DNA of 64,000 nt from Anisus vortex (lineage: Eukaryota; Mollusca; Gastropoda; Planorbidae), in the NCBI GenBank assembly GCA_949126835.1, contig OX421502.1, positions 41,191,473 to 41,255,472 of the forward strand. Reading direction: 5' to 3'. Each line of letters opens with the position of its first letter. The stretch's first letter is position 1. Of this stretch, positions 35,233-47,299 are shown piece after piece. The position numbers and the translations under genes are program-made. The notes below the pieces were generated by a model, which saw nothing but the letters and a program-made list of their open reading frames with translations, had not been told where the DNA came from and ran no database searches.

Positions 35233-35590
35233 GAGATGAAACGGGAGATAATGTAAGTCTATACACATATCCCACAATACACAATATGATAATGTAAGTC
35301 TATAGCCTACACATATCCCACAATACACAATATGATAATGTAAGTCTATACACATATCCCACAATACACAATATGATAATGTAAGTCTATACACATATCC
35401 CACAATACACAATATGATAATGTAAGTCTATACACATATCCCACAATACACAATATGATAATGTAAGTCTATACACATATCCCACAATACACAATATGAT
35501 AATGTAAGTCTATACACATATCCCACAATACACAATATGATAATGTAAGTCTATAGCCTACACATATCCCACAATACACAATATGAAGTC
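35233..35590. repeat. 41-bp minisatellite, about 8-9 copies
   Basis: Unit core 'gataatgtaagtctatacac' plus 'atatcccacaatacacaata'. Two copies have a 'gccta' insertion after 'ctata'. Confidence 0.93.
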
Positions 35591-36047
35591 AATTAACGTC
35601 AGATATTTTAACTAAAGTCAAGTTTCAAATAGAATAGCATTCCCATTCAAAGCACGTTGGTACAGAGGATTAGTCAAGCAAGGTTCGCCCGCTTGTTTCT
35701 AATTCTAGTTTTATTGTTTTTAATTTTGCAAAGTCATTACTTTTCATTTATATAGTGCAGCTGTGTTAAAAAGCGAATTATACCATAGATATCTCTGATT
35801 ATACTTTTGTTATTTAAATTCATTCACTTAACCAATGTGGGGATTAGGCTTGGAGAATTACACTGACATAAAAATAATATTTTCCAGCACTTTCTCTTTG
35901 TTCCAACCAATGATGATTGATGATTGGTTTCTCTGTTTACACTCGACACCATCAAACACTTGGCGAAAGTCAATGAAGTTAATGTACCGGTACCGGTACT
36001 ACTAAAGATGGTGGTCGAAATAGAAGTTCCTCTAGGTGTTCAACACA
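35591..36047. other. Spacer, no gene recognised
   Basis: Contains 'accggtaccggtac' near 35987 and a 'tgatgattgatgattgg' duplication. Nothing else supportable. Confidence 0.4.
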
Positions 36048-36575
36048 TCTTTGTTTCTGGTCTTACTCTTTGTCTCTGGTCTTACTCTTTGTCTCTGTTC
36101 TTACTCTTTATCTCTGTTCTTACTCTTTGTCTCTGTTCTTACTCTTTGTCTCTGTTCTTACTCTTTGTCTCTGTTCTTACTCTTTGTCTCTGTTCTTACT
36201 CTTTGTCTCTGTTCTTACTCTTTGTCTCTGTTCTTACTCTTTGTCTCTGTTCTTACTCTTTGTCTCTGTTCTTACTCTTTGTCTCTGTTCTTACTCTTTG
36301 TCTCTGGTCTTACTCTTTGTCTCTGGTCTTACTCTTTGTCTCTGTTCTTATTATTTGTCTCTGGTCTTACTCTTTGTCTCTGTTCTTACTCTTTGTCTCT
36401 GGTCTTACTCTTTGTCTCTGTTCTTACTCTTTGTCTCTGTTCTTACTCTTTGTCTCTGTTCTTACTATTTGTCTCTGGTCTTACTCTTTGTCTCTGTTCT
36501 TACTCTTTGTCTCTGGTCTTACTATTTGTCTCTGGTCTTACTCTTTGTCTCTGTTCTTACTATTTGTCACTGAAT
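36048..36575. repeat. 19-bp minisatellite, about 28 copies
   Basis: Unit 'ttcttactctttgtctctg' with ttc/gtc and ctc/att variants. All three + frames are open with the same 19-residue periodic hydrophobic peptide, so the apparent membrane-like proteins are artefacts. The + strand is strongly pyrimidine-rich. Confidence 0.96.
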
Positions 36576-36711
36576 GCTGATGCCCTTTTTTTCTACTGTC
36601 TGTTCCACCTCTGACTATTCCTCATCTTAGAACAACCTCTCATCTTTCCTGTCACTTTTCTTTATTTTTTTGTTCGTTCTCGCCATTTGATCGAAAAACT
36701 CTCTTTAGCTC

Positions 36712-37328
36712 TCTACTGTTCATTAATTAATTAATTGTTCTACTGTTCATTAATTAATTAATTGTTCTACTGTTCATTAATTAATTAATTGTTCTACTGT
36801 TCATTAATTAATTAATTGTTCTACTGTTCATTAATTAATTAATTGTTCTACTGTTCATTAATTAATTAATTGTTCTACTGTTCATTAATTAATTAATTGT
36901 TCTACTGTTCATTAATTAATTAATTGTTCTACTGTTCATTAATTAATTAATTGTTCTACTGTTCATTAATTAATTAATTGTTCTACTGTTCATTAATTAA
37001 TTAATTGTTCTACTGTTCATTAATTAATTGTTCTACTGTTCATTAATTAATTGTTCTACTGTTCATTAATTAATTAATTGTTCTACTGTTCATTAATTAA
37101 TTAATTGTTCTACTGTTCATTAATTAATTGTTCTACTGTTCATTAATTAATTGTTCTACTGTTCATTAATTAATTGTTCTACTGTTCATTAATTAATTGT
37201 TCTACTGTTAATTAATTAATTGTTCTACTGTTCATTAATTAATTGTTCTACTGTTCATTAATTAATTGTTCTACTGTTCATTAATTAATTGTTCTACTGT
37301 TCATTAATTAATTGTTCTACTGTTCATT
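36712..37328. repeat. 27/23-bp minisatellite with nested ATTA microsatellite
   Basis: Unit 'ctactgttc' + (attaatta..) + 'attgtt'. Left copies have one more ATTA (27 bp) than most right copies (23 bp). The unit thus holds a palindromic TTAATTAATTAA core. Confidence 0.95.
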
Positions 37329-37795
37329 TTTTTTTTGCTTTATATCCTACAACCTTTTTGTTTCTTATTATATACCATGTTTTACTGGAGAGCCATTAAT
37401 TGACAGTCCATTCTGGTTTGTCCAGCACTTCTTAGCATGTAGTTGTCAGTATGTCTCGCATAGTATTCCAATGTTCCCACAGGATGACATTTTACAGTCT
37501 AGCCACCTTCCACCCTAGAACTAGTCTATATTTACTGTGATATACTTTTTCTATTAAATTAGCAGGAAGAAAAAAAAAACATTTTTCCATTTCTCAGAAC
37601 ATCGCGTCAGTACTTGTGAGTTGATCCATTCCCGTGACAGGAGGTGACGGGCGCTCTCTTTCAATAACAGAATAATAACTGCGCATAATAACTGCGCCTA
37701 TAACAGAAGGTATTTGGGGACATGGAACATCGAAAGCCCGACTAATATTTTTTAAAAAGTAATATTCCCGCAACATGACGTTTAGTTAAAAACTA
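37329..37795. other. Spacer, no gene recognised
   Basis: A 68-codon + frame at 37312-37518 and a 60-codon - frame at 37594-37776 are not recognisable. Confidence 0.3.
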
Positions 37796-37809
37796 GGGGG
37801 GGGGGGGGG

Positions 37810-39901
37810 CAATGGCGTAGCCAGGTTTTGACGCTAGGAGGAACGAAATTTTAGGAAAAAGGCCCCACTTTTAGCAATTTTTCCAGAATAATAGAATAAC
37901 TAAGAATTCGTACGTATGAAGTGTTATAATAATACCTTGTGCCTCAGTATACACACACTGTATAATAGTGCAGTTTTTATTTAACCATTCACGATTCTTT
38001 TTCTAGCAGCTAATAGTGATGGGAATTTCTGCAAAACTGATTGAATCTACTGCACATTTTCGGGACGAACATCTAGTGTCGAAAAGTATTTATAAAATCA
38101 ACGCGAATGCTCTATAGTAGGTGTCGGCAACCTTAGGCACGCGTGCCAGACTTGGCAAGCAGAACGATTTTCAGTGGCACGCAAGAGACCTCCAAGAATA
38201 TTGTTTAATGCAAGTGAAAACAACGTATGTCAGCATAATTAGTAATTAGTTGGTGCTGCATGCCGAACTACATGGAAATCACGCTGGACGTCAAATGCTT
38301 TTGTTCAGGAATGTTTGTAAGCAAAGCTCCCATCATTGGACTAGCAAGCTGTGATTGAATCTATTGTTAAGATAGTCAATTGTATAGTTTCTCAAGTATC
38401 TTCTAGATTCTAGAAGAAAGTCATACTGAGTATAGGTTAAGTCTTGAATAGATTCTTTTTTTTGTAATGAAGCAATTAAGATTATCTTAATGGGGAACAA
38501 AATTCCGTTATTGAATGAGGAGAATTGACTGTTGAAGCCAATGTTTCTATCTGACTTGGCGACACGTTTCAGCTAGTTAAACTTCCATTTAAAAGATTGG
38601 GTCCAAAAGCACTTGAAGTGTTGGACCACTGGAATGGATTAGCATTGAAACTGGGCATATCTTTCCGTTTAAATCAATTTCAAAACATTTAACTCTTTCC
38701 CTAATTTAAGGCAAATTAAGACGAGCATTTTCAGAAATACACTAGTTATATTAAAACAATTAACTCGTTTGGTATCACTAGCATCAAATTTGGAGAATTT
38801 AATTAAAGGGAGATAATTCGCCTGTTTTCTTTACTTTCTTTGCATTTATATTTCTAATATTTTTCTTTTTTAATTCCTTTTAAAAAATTAATGGCTTACA
38901 ATTTATAACTCTAAAATCATAAAATTACACAAGATAGTTGAAAATTAATTAAATATTTCATGACTAAAATATGTATTTGTACATTTTTAAACATTATTAT
39001 AATTACCCAGTTTGTAAAATTAGTATGTAGTTCTTCCTATAAAGAATCATCTGTATAAGTTTCGAATTAAATTAATGTTAGCGTAAATCTCAGAAAGAAT
39101 GTAGCCTGCATATATTACTAGAATAATTTCTTTTACCTAAATTCAAATTAATGTTGATAACTATTAGGCCTAATGTCTAAGTTGAGTAATGAAATTGTGT
39201 ATTGGCTATGAATGGATTTTTTTTTTAAAGCTGATAATAACAAAGCAGTTAATTTTTTTATTAAATATAAAATGCTTTAATAATTTTCTCTATTACGCTC
39301 CTTTTCTTTTGGTTTTGGTCTTGCTACGGCACTAAATAAATTGTCTTATAAAAATAATATAAGCTTAGTTGATCAGTTTGACTTTCACGCTGATGTCACG
39401 CTGAATGATTCAAAAATCCTAGTTTGGCACATTGTTAGCAAAAGGTTGCCGAACCCTGCTCTATAGGACTGCATTCTTTTTCTTTTAATTTTGAAAGACG
39501 AGATAAATCGCCTGTATAGGCCTAGGCATTTTTAATGAGCCGCGCGCCAAAATGCATCTCGTGATGTTGGTAAGATTAACAATGTTTAAAAGCTCCCATT
39601 GTCAACTTTTTGGGGTTGTAAAATTTAGATTTCGCTATTCAATAAGGCAATGTTCTGGGTATGAAATGAAATAAAACTAAAATTACCTATATCTAACAAT
39701 GGTTTAGTAATCACATTGTAATAAATTAAATTGTTGTAATGCAATTTAAAGAAAATGAAAATAGAAATAGCATAAATTGTGCTTCGTGGCTTGTTACATT
39801 TATCAATGAAATATTTTTTTTCCCGAAAAGGCCCTTTTTTTTCGAAAATAGTTGTAGGGGGAGCGGCTCCCCCTGCTCCCCCCCCCCCAGCTACGCTACT
39901 G
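37810..39901. mobile_element. Outer hAT-like element with a nested hAT inside, flanked by G runs
   Basis: Left end CAATGGCGTAGCCAGG and right end CCAGCTACGCTACTG are imperfect inverted repeats. A run of 14 G lies immediately left (37796-37809) and 12 G immediately right (39902-39913), consistent with a duplicated G-rich target. No transposase frame was found. The region includes the 1341-bp element at 38118-39458, so the outer element proper is about 750 bp. Confidence 0.65.
38118..39458. mobile_element. Inner hAT element, 1341 bp, perfect 8-bp target duplication
   Basis: CTCTATAG flanks it at 38110-38117 and 39459-39466. Ends TAGGTGTCGGCAACCT and AGGTTGCCGAACCCTG are inverted repeats of the family seen at 33726. 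The subterminal 'gcacgcgtgccagacttggc' is shared with that MITE. The interior has no intact transposase frame; it is AT-rich and degenerate. Confidence 0.88.
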
Positions 39902-39913
39902 GGGGGGGGGGGG

Positions 39914-40139
39914 ATATCTAAACACAAGCTACACCATTGCTCTCCACAAGAATAAGAATGACATTGTTAACTTGTATAATGAATGACCTGATGACAGCAA
40001 TGTTAACATAATTATATATTTTCTGTAATTACTTTACTAACTAGCTACACAATATCCACATTCTATTGCACGTATGGACATTTTTGTCGTTCGGTTTGCA
40101 ATAACTGATTGTGTCTTGTGAGTCATGTTACACTTATGA
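39914..40139. other. Spacer, no feature seen
   Basis: Short unique stretch between the hAT nest and the 15-bp array. Confidence 0.4.
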
Positions 40140-42005
40140 TGGGTAAAGTTATGATGTTTAAAGTTGTGATAGGTAAAGTTGTGATAGATAAAGTTGTGAT
40201 GGGTAAAGTTATGATGGGTAAAGTACTGATGTTAAAGTTGTAATGGGTAAAGTTGTAATGAGTAAAGTTATGATGGGTAAAGTTATGATGGGTAAAGTAC
40301 TGATGTTAAAGTTGTAATGGGTAAAGTTATGATGGGTAAAGTACTGATGTTAAAGTTGTAATGGGTAAAGTTATGATGGGTAAAGCTATGATGGGTAAAG
40401 TTATGATGGGTAAAGTACTGATGTTAAAGTTGTAATGGGTAAAGTTATGATGGGTAAAGTTATGATGGGTAAAGTTATGATGGGTAAAGTAATGATGTTA
40501 AAGTTGTAATGGGTAAAATTATGATGGGTAAAGTACTGATGTTAAAGTTGTAATGGGTAAAGTTATGATGGGTAAAGTTATGATGGGTAAAAGTGTGATG
40601 GGTAAAGTTATGATGGGTAAAGTGCTGATGTTAAAGTTGTAATGGGTAAAGTTATAATGTGTAAAGTACTGATGTTAAAGTTGTAATGGGTAAAGTTATG
40701 ATGGGTAAAGTTATGATGGGTAAAGTTATGATGATAAAGTTATGATGGGTAAAGTTATAATGGTAAAGTTATGATGGGTAAAGTTGTGATGATAAAGGTA
40801 TGATGGGTAAAGTTATGATGGGTAAAGTTATGATGGGTAAAGTTATGATGGGTAAAGTTGTGATGATAAAGTTATGATGGGTAAAGTTATGATGGGTAAA
40901 GATGTGATGATAAAGGTATGATGGGTAAAGTTATGATGGGTAAAGTTATGATGGGTAAAGTTGTGATGATAAAGTTATGATGGGTAAAGTTATGATGGGT
41001 AAAGTTGTGATGATAAAGTTGTGATGATAAAGTTATAAAGTTGTGATGATAAAGTTATGATGGGTAAAGTTATGATGGGTAAAGTTGTAATGGGTAAAGT
41101 TGTAATGAGTAAAGTTATGATGGGTAAAGTTATGATGGGTAAAGTACTGATGTTAAGGTTGTAATGGGTAAAGTTATGATGGGTAAAGTACTGATGTTAA
41201 AGTTGTAATGGGTAAAGTTATGATGGGTAAAGTTATGATGGGTAAAGTTGTGATGGGTAAAGTTATGATGGGTAAAGTGCTGATGTTAAAGTTGTAATGG
41301 GTAAAGTTATAATGTGTAAAGTACTGATGTTAAAATTGTAATGGGTAAAGTTATGATGAGTAAAGTTATGATGGGTAAAGTTATGATGATAAAGTTATGA
41401 TGGGTAAAGTTATAATGGTAAAGTTATGATGGGTAAAGTTGTGATGATAAAGGTATGATGGGTAAAGTTATGATGGGTAAAGTTATGATGGGTAAAGTTG
41501 TGATGATAAAGTTATGATGGGTAAAGTTGTGATGATAAAGGTATGATGGGTAAAGTTATGATGGGTAAAGATGTGATGATAAAGGTATGATGGGTAAAGT
41601 TATGATGGGTAAAGTTGTGATGATAAAGTTGTGATGATAAAGTTATGATGGGTAAAGTTATGATGGGTAAAGTTATGATGGGTAAAGTTATGATGGGTAA
41701 AGTTGTGATGATAAAGTTGTGATGATAAAGTTATGATGGGTAAAGTTATGATGGGTAAAGTTATGATGGGTAAAGTTATGATGGGTAAAGTTGTGATGAT
41801 AAAGTTGTGATGATAAAGTTATGATGGGTAAAGTTGTGATGATAAAGTTGTGAGGATAATGTTGTGATGATAAAGTTGTGATAATAAAGTTGTGATGATT
41901 AAGTTGTGATGCTAATGTTGTGATGATAAAGTTTTGATGGTTAAGTTGTGATGATAATGTTGTGATGATAAAGGTGTGATGAATAAGTTGTGGTGGGCAC
42001 AGTTT
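40140..42005. repeat. 15-bp minisatellite, about 120 units, with an approximately 847-bp higher-order duplication
   Basis: Units of the type 'ggtaaagttatgatg' alternate with 14-bp 'ataaagttgtgatg' and 'ttaaagttgtaatg' forms. The landmark 'gtaatgagtaaag' at 40255 recurs at 41102 with the same downstream order of variants, showing a block duplication inside the array. Confidence 0.95.
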
Positions 42006-42299
42006 TAATGGGCACATTGATAGATATAATATATAGATTTATATACGTGACGCCACTTTTGTGTTGAATCAATAGAAAGTACCCCTCCTTCCTTTTTTCT
42101 TTGTTTTAGTGGTTCGCGATTCTGAGGGTTGTAATAGACTTCCGGTTTATGAAATGGGGATAGGCCTAAACAACTCTTGGTATGATGGAGTATAAAAAGA
42201 TATTAATATCGTCAGTCGAGCGCACAGAATCATTAACATTACGTCATAATTTTATTGTGCAGTAGATGTATATATTATATTTACTAAACACAAAACAAT

Positions 42300-42379
42300 C
42301 TGTTGTAGTGATCAGAAACAAAAACACTTTCCTTATCCCTTGTGAAAACAAATTATTCATATAAATACTCTTTCTTCCC
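42300..42379 (+). mobile_element. LINE family A, 5' part of a copy split by a SINE
   Basis: 'aacaaaaacactttcctta' and 'catataaatactctttcttc' match the reverse complement of 24300-24395. The LINE resumes at 42618. 'tactctttcttccc' at 42366-42379 is the left copy of the SINE's target duplication. Confidence 0.75.
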
Positions 42380-42617
42380 GAAGGGCACGGCGGACGAGCG
42401 GCAGCGCGTTCGACTGGCGAGCCGAAGGTTATGGGTTCAAATTCCGGGACTTGATGGTGTCCCTGAGTCTACCCAGTTCTGATGAGTACCTGACCTTAGT
42501 TGGGGTAAATTAAAGGCGGCTGGGCATTGTGCTGGTCACACATCCCCTAGTATGTCGTGGCCACAGAACGCTGCTTCACCAGCCCTATGATCAATTTGGT
42601 CCGAATGGTACTTTAAT
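42380..42617 (+). mobile_element. tRNA-derived SINE (family 1) inserted in a LINE
   Basis: Head 'gcggcagcgcgttcgactgg', B box 'gggttcaaattcc', body 'ggtgtccctgagtctaccca' and 'tgctggtcacacatccccta', tail 'ggtactttaat'. It is flanked by the 14-bp duplication 'tactctttcttccc' (42366-42379 and 42618-42631), diagnostic of target-primed insertion. Confidence 0.88.
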
Positions 42618-42797
42618 TACTCTTTCTTCCCAAGTGGCATTCGGGCATGGAATGGGTTTCCTAAACAAACCAGGTAAACCAGTAACTTAACACTATTTAA
42701 AACATTAATAAAGATGCCAGACTAGACTCGGACCACGGATGAGCGTAGGACGCAATAATCTTCTTTATAGAAGAAGAGCGTCTGTAATATATTAGGT
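42618..42797 (+). mobile_element. LINE family A, 3' part after the SINE
   Basis: 'ggcattcgggcatggaatgg' to 'gaccacggatgagcgtagga' and 'gcgtctgtaatatattag' match the 3' end of the other copies, here in + orientation. Confidence 0.8.
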
Positions 42798-42856
42798 AAT
42801 AAAATAATCATAACCTTAGCTCTAAAACTTTGAATTATATTTTTTTTAAAGCCAAT

Positions 42857-43372
42857 TAACCCAGGGATCGGCAACATTTTGATAATAGTGTGCCAAATCA
42901 GTGCCAAAGTAGATTTCCAATTAATTCAGTGTGCCAATAGTCTCAATGGCATTTCCAATTAATTCAGTGTGCCAATAGTCTCAATGTCATTTCCAATTCA
43001 TTCAGTGTGCTAATAGTCTCAATGTCATTTCCAATTAATTCAGTGTGCCAATAGTCTCAATGTCATTTCCAATTCATTCAGTGTGCTAATAGTCTCAATG
43101 TCATTTCCAATTAATTCAGTGTGCCAATAGTCTCAATGGCATTTCCAATTAATTCAGTGTGCCAATAGTCTCAATGTCATTTCCAATTAATTCAGTGTGC
43201 CAATAGTCTCAATGTCATTTCCAATTAATTCAGTGTGCCAATAGTCTCAATGTCATTTCCAATTAATTCAGTGTGCCAATAGTCTCAATGTCATTTCCAA
43301 TTAATTCAGTGTGCCAATAGTCTCAATGTCATTTCCAATTCATTCAGTGTGCTAATAGTCTCAATGTCATCC
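42857..43372. repeat. 38-bp array that has grown from a hAT MITE end
   Basis: 42853-42930 is the terminus of the 33726/38118 MITE family ('cagggatcggcaacatttt', 'gtgccaaagtagatttccaa'). From there the subterminal sequence is tandemly repeated about 12 times in 38-bp units ('ttccaattaattcagtgtgc' + 'caatagtctcaatg'). No second MITE terminus follows; the array ends in unrelated sequence. Confidence 0.88.
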
Positions 43373-43724
43373 TCCTATTCTCTTATAGAAGAGATTTAAA
43401 TTACCTTTTAAGGGTTATCCGCATGTTATTGAGATACCGGTAAATGTATGCGAGTATATGGGGCCGGATTTAGAAAAATAAAACGGATTGGCGAAACACA
43501 TATTACGCCGAATAGTTTTGTGGCATTACCATTAAGCCTAACGCTTACGGCAGTAGACAAAGGCTATACGGCTATAGTATAGCTGTAATGGGGTCGTCCA
43601 GAAATGACGTCACGCACTAGGGGAAAGAGTGAGTCAAACATCAGTGACGATATGCGACGAGAGGGAGGATGACGTCTAAACAAATGAAATGTTCACGTAA
43701 ATAAGTTTTACTTAATTTACTCTA
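43373..43724. other. Spacer with a possible transposon terminus
   Basis: 'ggggccggatttagaaaaat' at 43461 resembles the hAT terminus at 25432. No gene seen. Confidence 0.3.
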
Positions 43725-44115
43725 GTCTAGTAATCAGACCTAGATCTAGAGGTAGTTTACTCTAGTAATCAGATCTAGATTTATAGGTAGTTCACTCTAG
43801 TAATCAGACCTAGATCTATAGGTAGTTTACTCTAGTAATCAGACCTAGATCTATAGGTAGTTTACTCTAGTAATCAGACCTAGATCTATAGGTAGTTTAC
43901 TCTAGTAATCAGACCTAGATCTATAGGTAGTTTACTCTAGTAATCAGATCTAGATTTATAGGTAGTTCACTCTAGTAATCAGACCTAGATCTATAGGTAG
44001 TTTACTCTAGTAATCAGACCTAGATCTATAGGTAGTTTACTCTAGTAATCAGATCTAGATTTATAGGTAGTTCACTCTAGTAATCAGACCTAGCGACCTA
44101 GATCTATAGGTAATT
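43725..44115. repeat. 35-bp minisatellite, about 11 copies
   Basis: Unit core 'tctagtaatcagacctagat' plus 'ctataggtagtttac'; two versions (gacc/tcta and gatc/ttta) recur in a 3-4-unit pattern. Confidence 0.94.
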
Positions 44116-44344
44116 TACTGTAGTAATCAGATATAGACTAGATCAATTTTAAGTTAAATTTTAACTTAAAACTTGCTAATTTAGTCATTGGAAATGGATC
44201 TATGTTAGTAGCCTATGATATTAATGAAGAGGAAATTGTTTTTATAGACGGCCTACATGAAATAGAAAATGTTTGAAGAGAAAGAGTCTACACAAGTTGA
44301 TGTCTTGTAAGAGTCTTGTATAAATTATATCTCTTCTGCTATTC

Positions 44345-44570
44345 CTTCTCTATAAATACATTTTGCACTGAACCCACGTGGCGGTACAAAGCTTTGATCA
44401 CGTGACATTGTTGTAGTACTAGCAGACCCTTTTACCCCCACCTCTCTCCGTATCGTCCCAGTCAGTAGTCGTGTGGGGAGTCGGAGCAGACGGAGTTGCC
44501 TCGCTTCAGTCAGTTGACCGACAAAAAAGCGGGGGCCCAAACTCCGCCTTCCAAACTCTGTAAGGGAATT
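44345..44570 (+). promoter_or_regulatory. Candidate promoter with TATA box and two E-boxes
   Basis: 'tataaata' at 44351-44358 is followed by CACGTG at 44375-44380 and again at 44399-44404, then a GC-richer, CpG-containing stretch to about 44560 in otherwise AT-rich DNA. It lies 2.7 kb upstream of the coding exon at 47300, so it could supply a 5' untranslated exon. Nothing in the sequence proves the link; a transposon origin is an alternative. Confidence 0.25.
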
Positions 44571-45314
44571 TTTTTTTTTTTTTTTGAAAGTGTACACAGT
44601 GTTGTAAAGCCCTGTTGCTCCTGCTATAGGCATACCGTGTTTGGGCCTTTCCATTAGTTTGTGTTTCCTGTAGTGAAATGTGATGAGAAAATGGATTAGT
44701 AGGCTACATTCGATTTATTCATCTTATTTCATAGGATTTCTAGTCCATCCTTTGGTAGTGTATGTTTTAGTAGATAAGTCAACTCTATACTGTTTGATAG
44801 GTGGAAATAATTCGTCTAAATCTATTATAAGCTGTGTATAGGTACCTATGTAATGGGCATAGATAGCGTCGTGTGTTCAGTCAAGAAAATATTTAGGTCA
44901 ACTAGTGTGTACTCCATTATTTTGAATGTAAGCCTAGGGCTGTGCTATTAGGCCCTATTTTTAAATGTAGAGAAGGGCATTTAAAGTAATGTAAACACTA
45001 GGCAAACACTAGGGCCTAATGGTATAAACTTTTTCCTAGACGTAATTTGCGGTAATTGTTTTAATAGGTGTAGACTGTATATATCTACTATGTAACTATC
45101 TAGGCTATATCTATAGTATTCTATAGACTAGCGGCTGACTAGCCTATACTATGCCTCTACTATGACTATGACTCTATACTCTATGAGTGATTAATCCCTT
45201 CTCTTTTTTGTCCAAGTTAAAAAAAAGTCTTCTGGTTTCGCCTGACGTAATTAGTTGATTTTAATTAATTGTTTGTTTTGCTTTTAAAGGAAATGAAATA
45301 AATGAAATAAATGA
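44571..45314. other. Unique spacer
   Basis: A T run of about 20 at 44568-44585 and 'taggc/ctatag' rich sequence to 45190. No exon recognised. Confidence 0.35.
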
Positions 45315-46330
45315 AATCAAGTAATATTTCATCAATAACTAAAGTAATATTTCATCAATAACTAAAGTAATATTTCATCAATAACTAAAGTAATATTTCA
45401 TCAATAACTAAAGTATTATTTCATCAATAACTAAAGTATTATTTCATCAATAACTAAAGTAATATTTCATCAATAACTAAAGTAATATTTCATCAATAAC
45501 TAAAAGAAATATTTCATCAATAACTAAAGAATATTTCATCAATAACTAAAGTATTATTTCATCAATAACTAAAGTAATATTTCATCAATAACTAAAGTAA
45601 TATTTCATCAATAACTAAAGTAATATTTCATCAATAACTAAAGTAATATTTCATCAATAACTAAAGTAATATTTCAACAATAATTAAAGTAATATTTCAT
45701 CAATAACTAAAGTAATATTTCATCATTAACTAAAGTAATATTTCATCAATAACTAAAGTAATATTTCATCAATAACTAAAATAATATTTCATCAATAACT
45801 AAAGTAATATTTCATCAATAACTAAAGTATTATTTCATCAATAACTAAAGTATTATTTCATCAATAACTAAAGTAATATTTCATCAATAACTAAAGTAAT
45901 ATTTCATCAATAACTAAAGTAATATTTCATCAATAACTAAAGTAATATTTCATCAATAACTAAAGTAATATTTCATCAATAACTAAAGTAATATTTCATC
46001 AATAACTAAAGTAATATTTCATCAATAACTAAAGTAATATTTCATCAATAACTAAAGTAATATTTCATCAATAACTAAAGTAATATTTCATCAATAACTA
46101 AAGTAATATTTCATCAATAACTAAAGTAATATTTCATCATTAACTAAAGTAATATTTCACCAATAACAAGAGTATTATTCTATCAATAACTAAAGTAAAT
46201 ATTTCATCAATAACTAAAGTAATATTTCATCATTAACTAAAGTAATATTTCATCAATAACTAAAGTATTATTTTATCAATAACTAAAGTATTATTTCATC
46301 AATAACTAAAGTATTTTTTCACCAGTAACT
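45315..46330. repeat. 23-bp minisatellite, about 44 copies
   Basis: Unit core 'ctaaagtaatatttcatcaa' plus 'taa'. AT-rich, with stops in every frame on both strands, so no spurious long frame arises. Confidence 0.95.
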
Positions 46331-46629
46331 AAAGACACTAAAATATTAAATTCTTAACATTCCAAATGATAAATGGCTCAAATGGTGTTACATTCCTTTA
46401 ATATATTTGCTTGTGGCTATATTAATTAGGCACTTTATTGAATACTGTTCAATACAGAGCTGTAGGTGTAGTTTGGTGTGTGTGTGGGAAGGGGGGTCGG
46501 GGGGGGGGGGGATAGTGTTTCCTATAATGCCTACATTGTTGCTACAGTTTGTCTGTATGAAAGAAATACTTCTCTACACTGTAGTTATTATTATTGGGAG
46601 AGTAGTCTTCCCTGTCTGTAGACCTTCCC
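46331..46629. other. Spacer with G run
   Basis: A G run of about 12-14 at 46499-46511 follows 'gtgtgtgtgggaag'. No gene. Confidence 0.4.
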
Positions 46630-46840
46630 CATAACCTGTTCACAGTAGGCATACAACATGTCCACAGTAAGCATACAACATGTCCACAGTAAGCATACAA
46701 CCTGTCCACAGTAGGCATACAACCTGTCCACGGTAGGCATACAACCTGTCCACGGTAGGCATACAACCTGTCCACACTAGGCATACAATCTGTCCACAGT
46801 AGGCATACAACCTGTCCACACTAGGCATACAACCTGTCCA
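46630..46840. repeat. 22-bp minisatellite, about 9 copies
   Basis: Unit core 'cctgtccacagtaggcatac' plus 'aa'. Confidence 0.93.
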
Positions 46841-47299
46841 TCTGTAGGATGAAGTTTAATAATCAACCGTAGGCCTAATTGTAATATTTTTCCACACTTT
46901 GTTTGTGTGGTAGTTGTTACTTATTCATTTATTTTTGTTGATTCCCGGAAGTGACTCATTTCTTCAATTTTTTGTTTCAATATTTGTCTGTATCATTTAA
47001 AGTGTTGAACTAATATGGAGCTGCTCTGAAATGAAATAAACACAACTTTAATACCTTACTTAAACAAAGATTACATTTACTGGAGACTACCAGCTATGGT
47101 TTTTGTCAGCAGTGTTTAAAAACATAATAATTCTCCATCTGCTAAAGCTGTGTCAAGCAGAGAATGGCTTTGGTCAAGCAGAGAATGACCGCCACGTTTG
47201 ACATACTGGACAATCTGGACAGAGGCTAAGCAACTCAAGACCACTGTACACTTGTTGGCATTCTATCGTCTGCCCAAGGAATTACAACCTGCTCAAGAA
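46841..47299 (+). promoter_or_regulatory. Probable 5' UTR with a 21-codon upstream open frame
   Basis: A possible acceptor 'tggtttttgtcag' ends at 47107. An upstream ATG at 47164 opens a 21-codon frame ending in TAA at 47229, out of frame with the main start at 47300. If it is in the mature mRNA it would lower translation of the main frame. The transcription start is not located. Confidence 0.35.

Noticed and set aside
36048..36614. Hydrophobic 'membrane protein' frames in three phases
   Set aside because: All three derive from the 19-bp pyrimidine-rich repeat.
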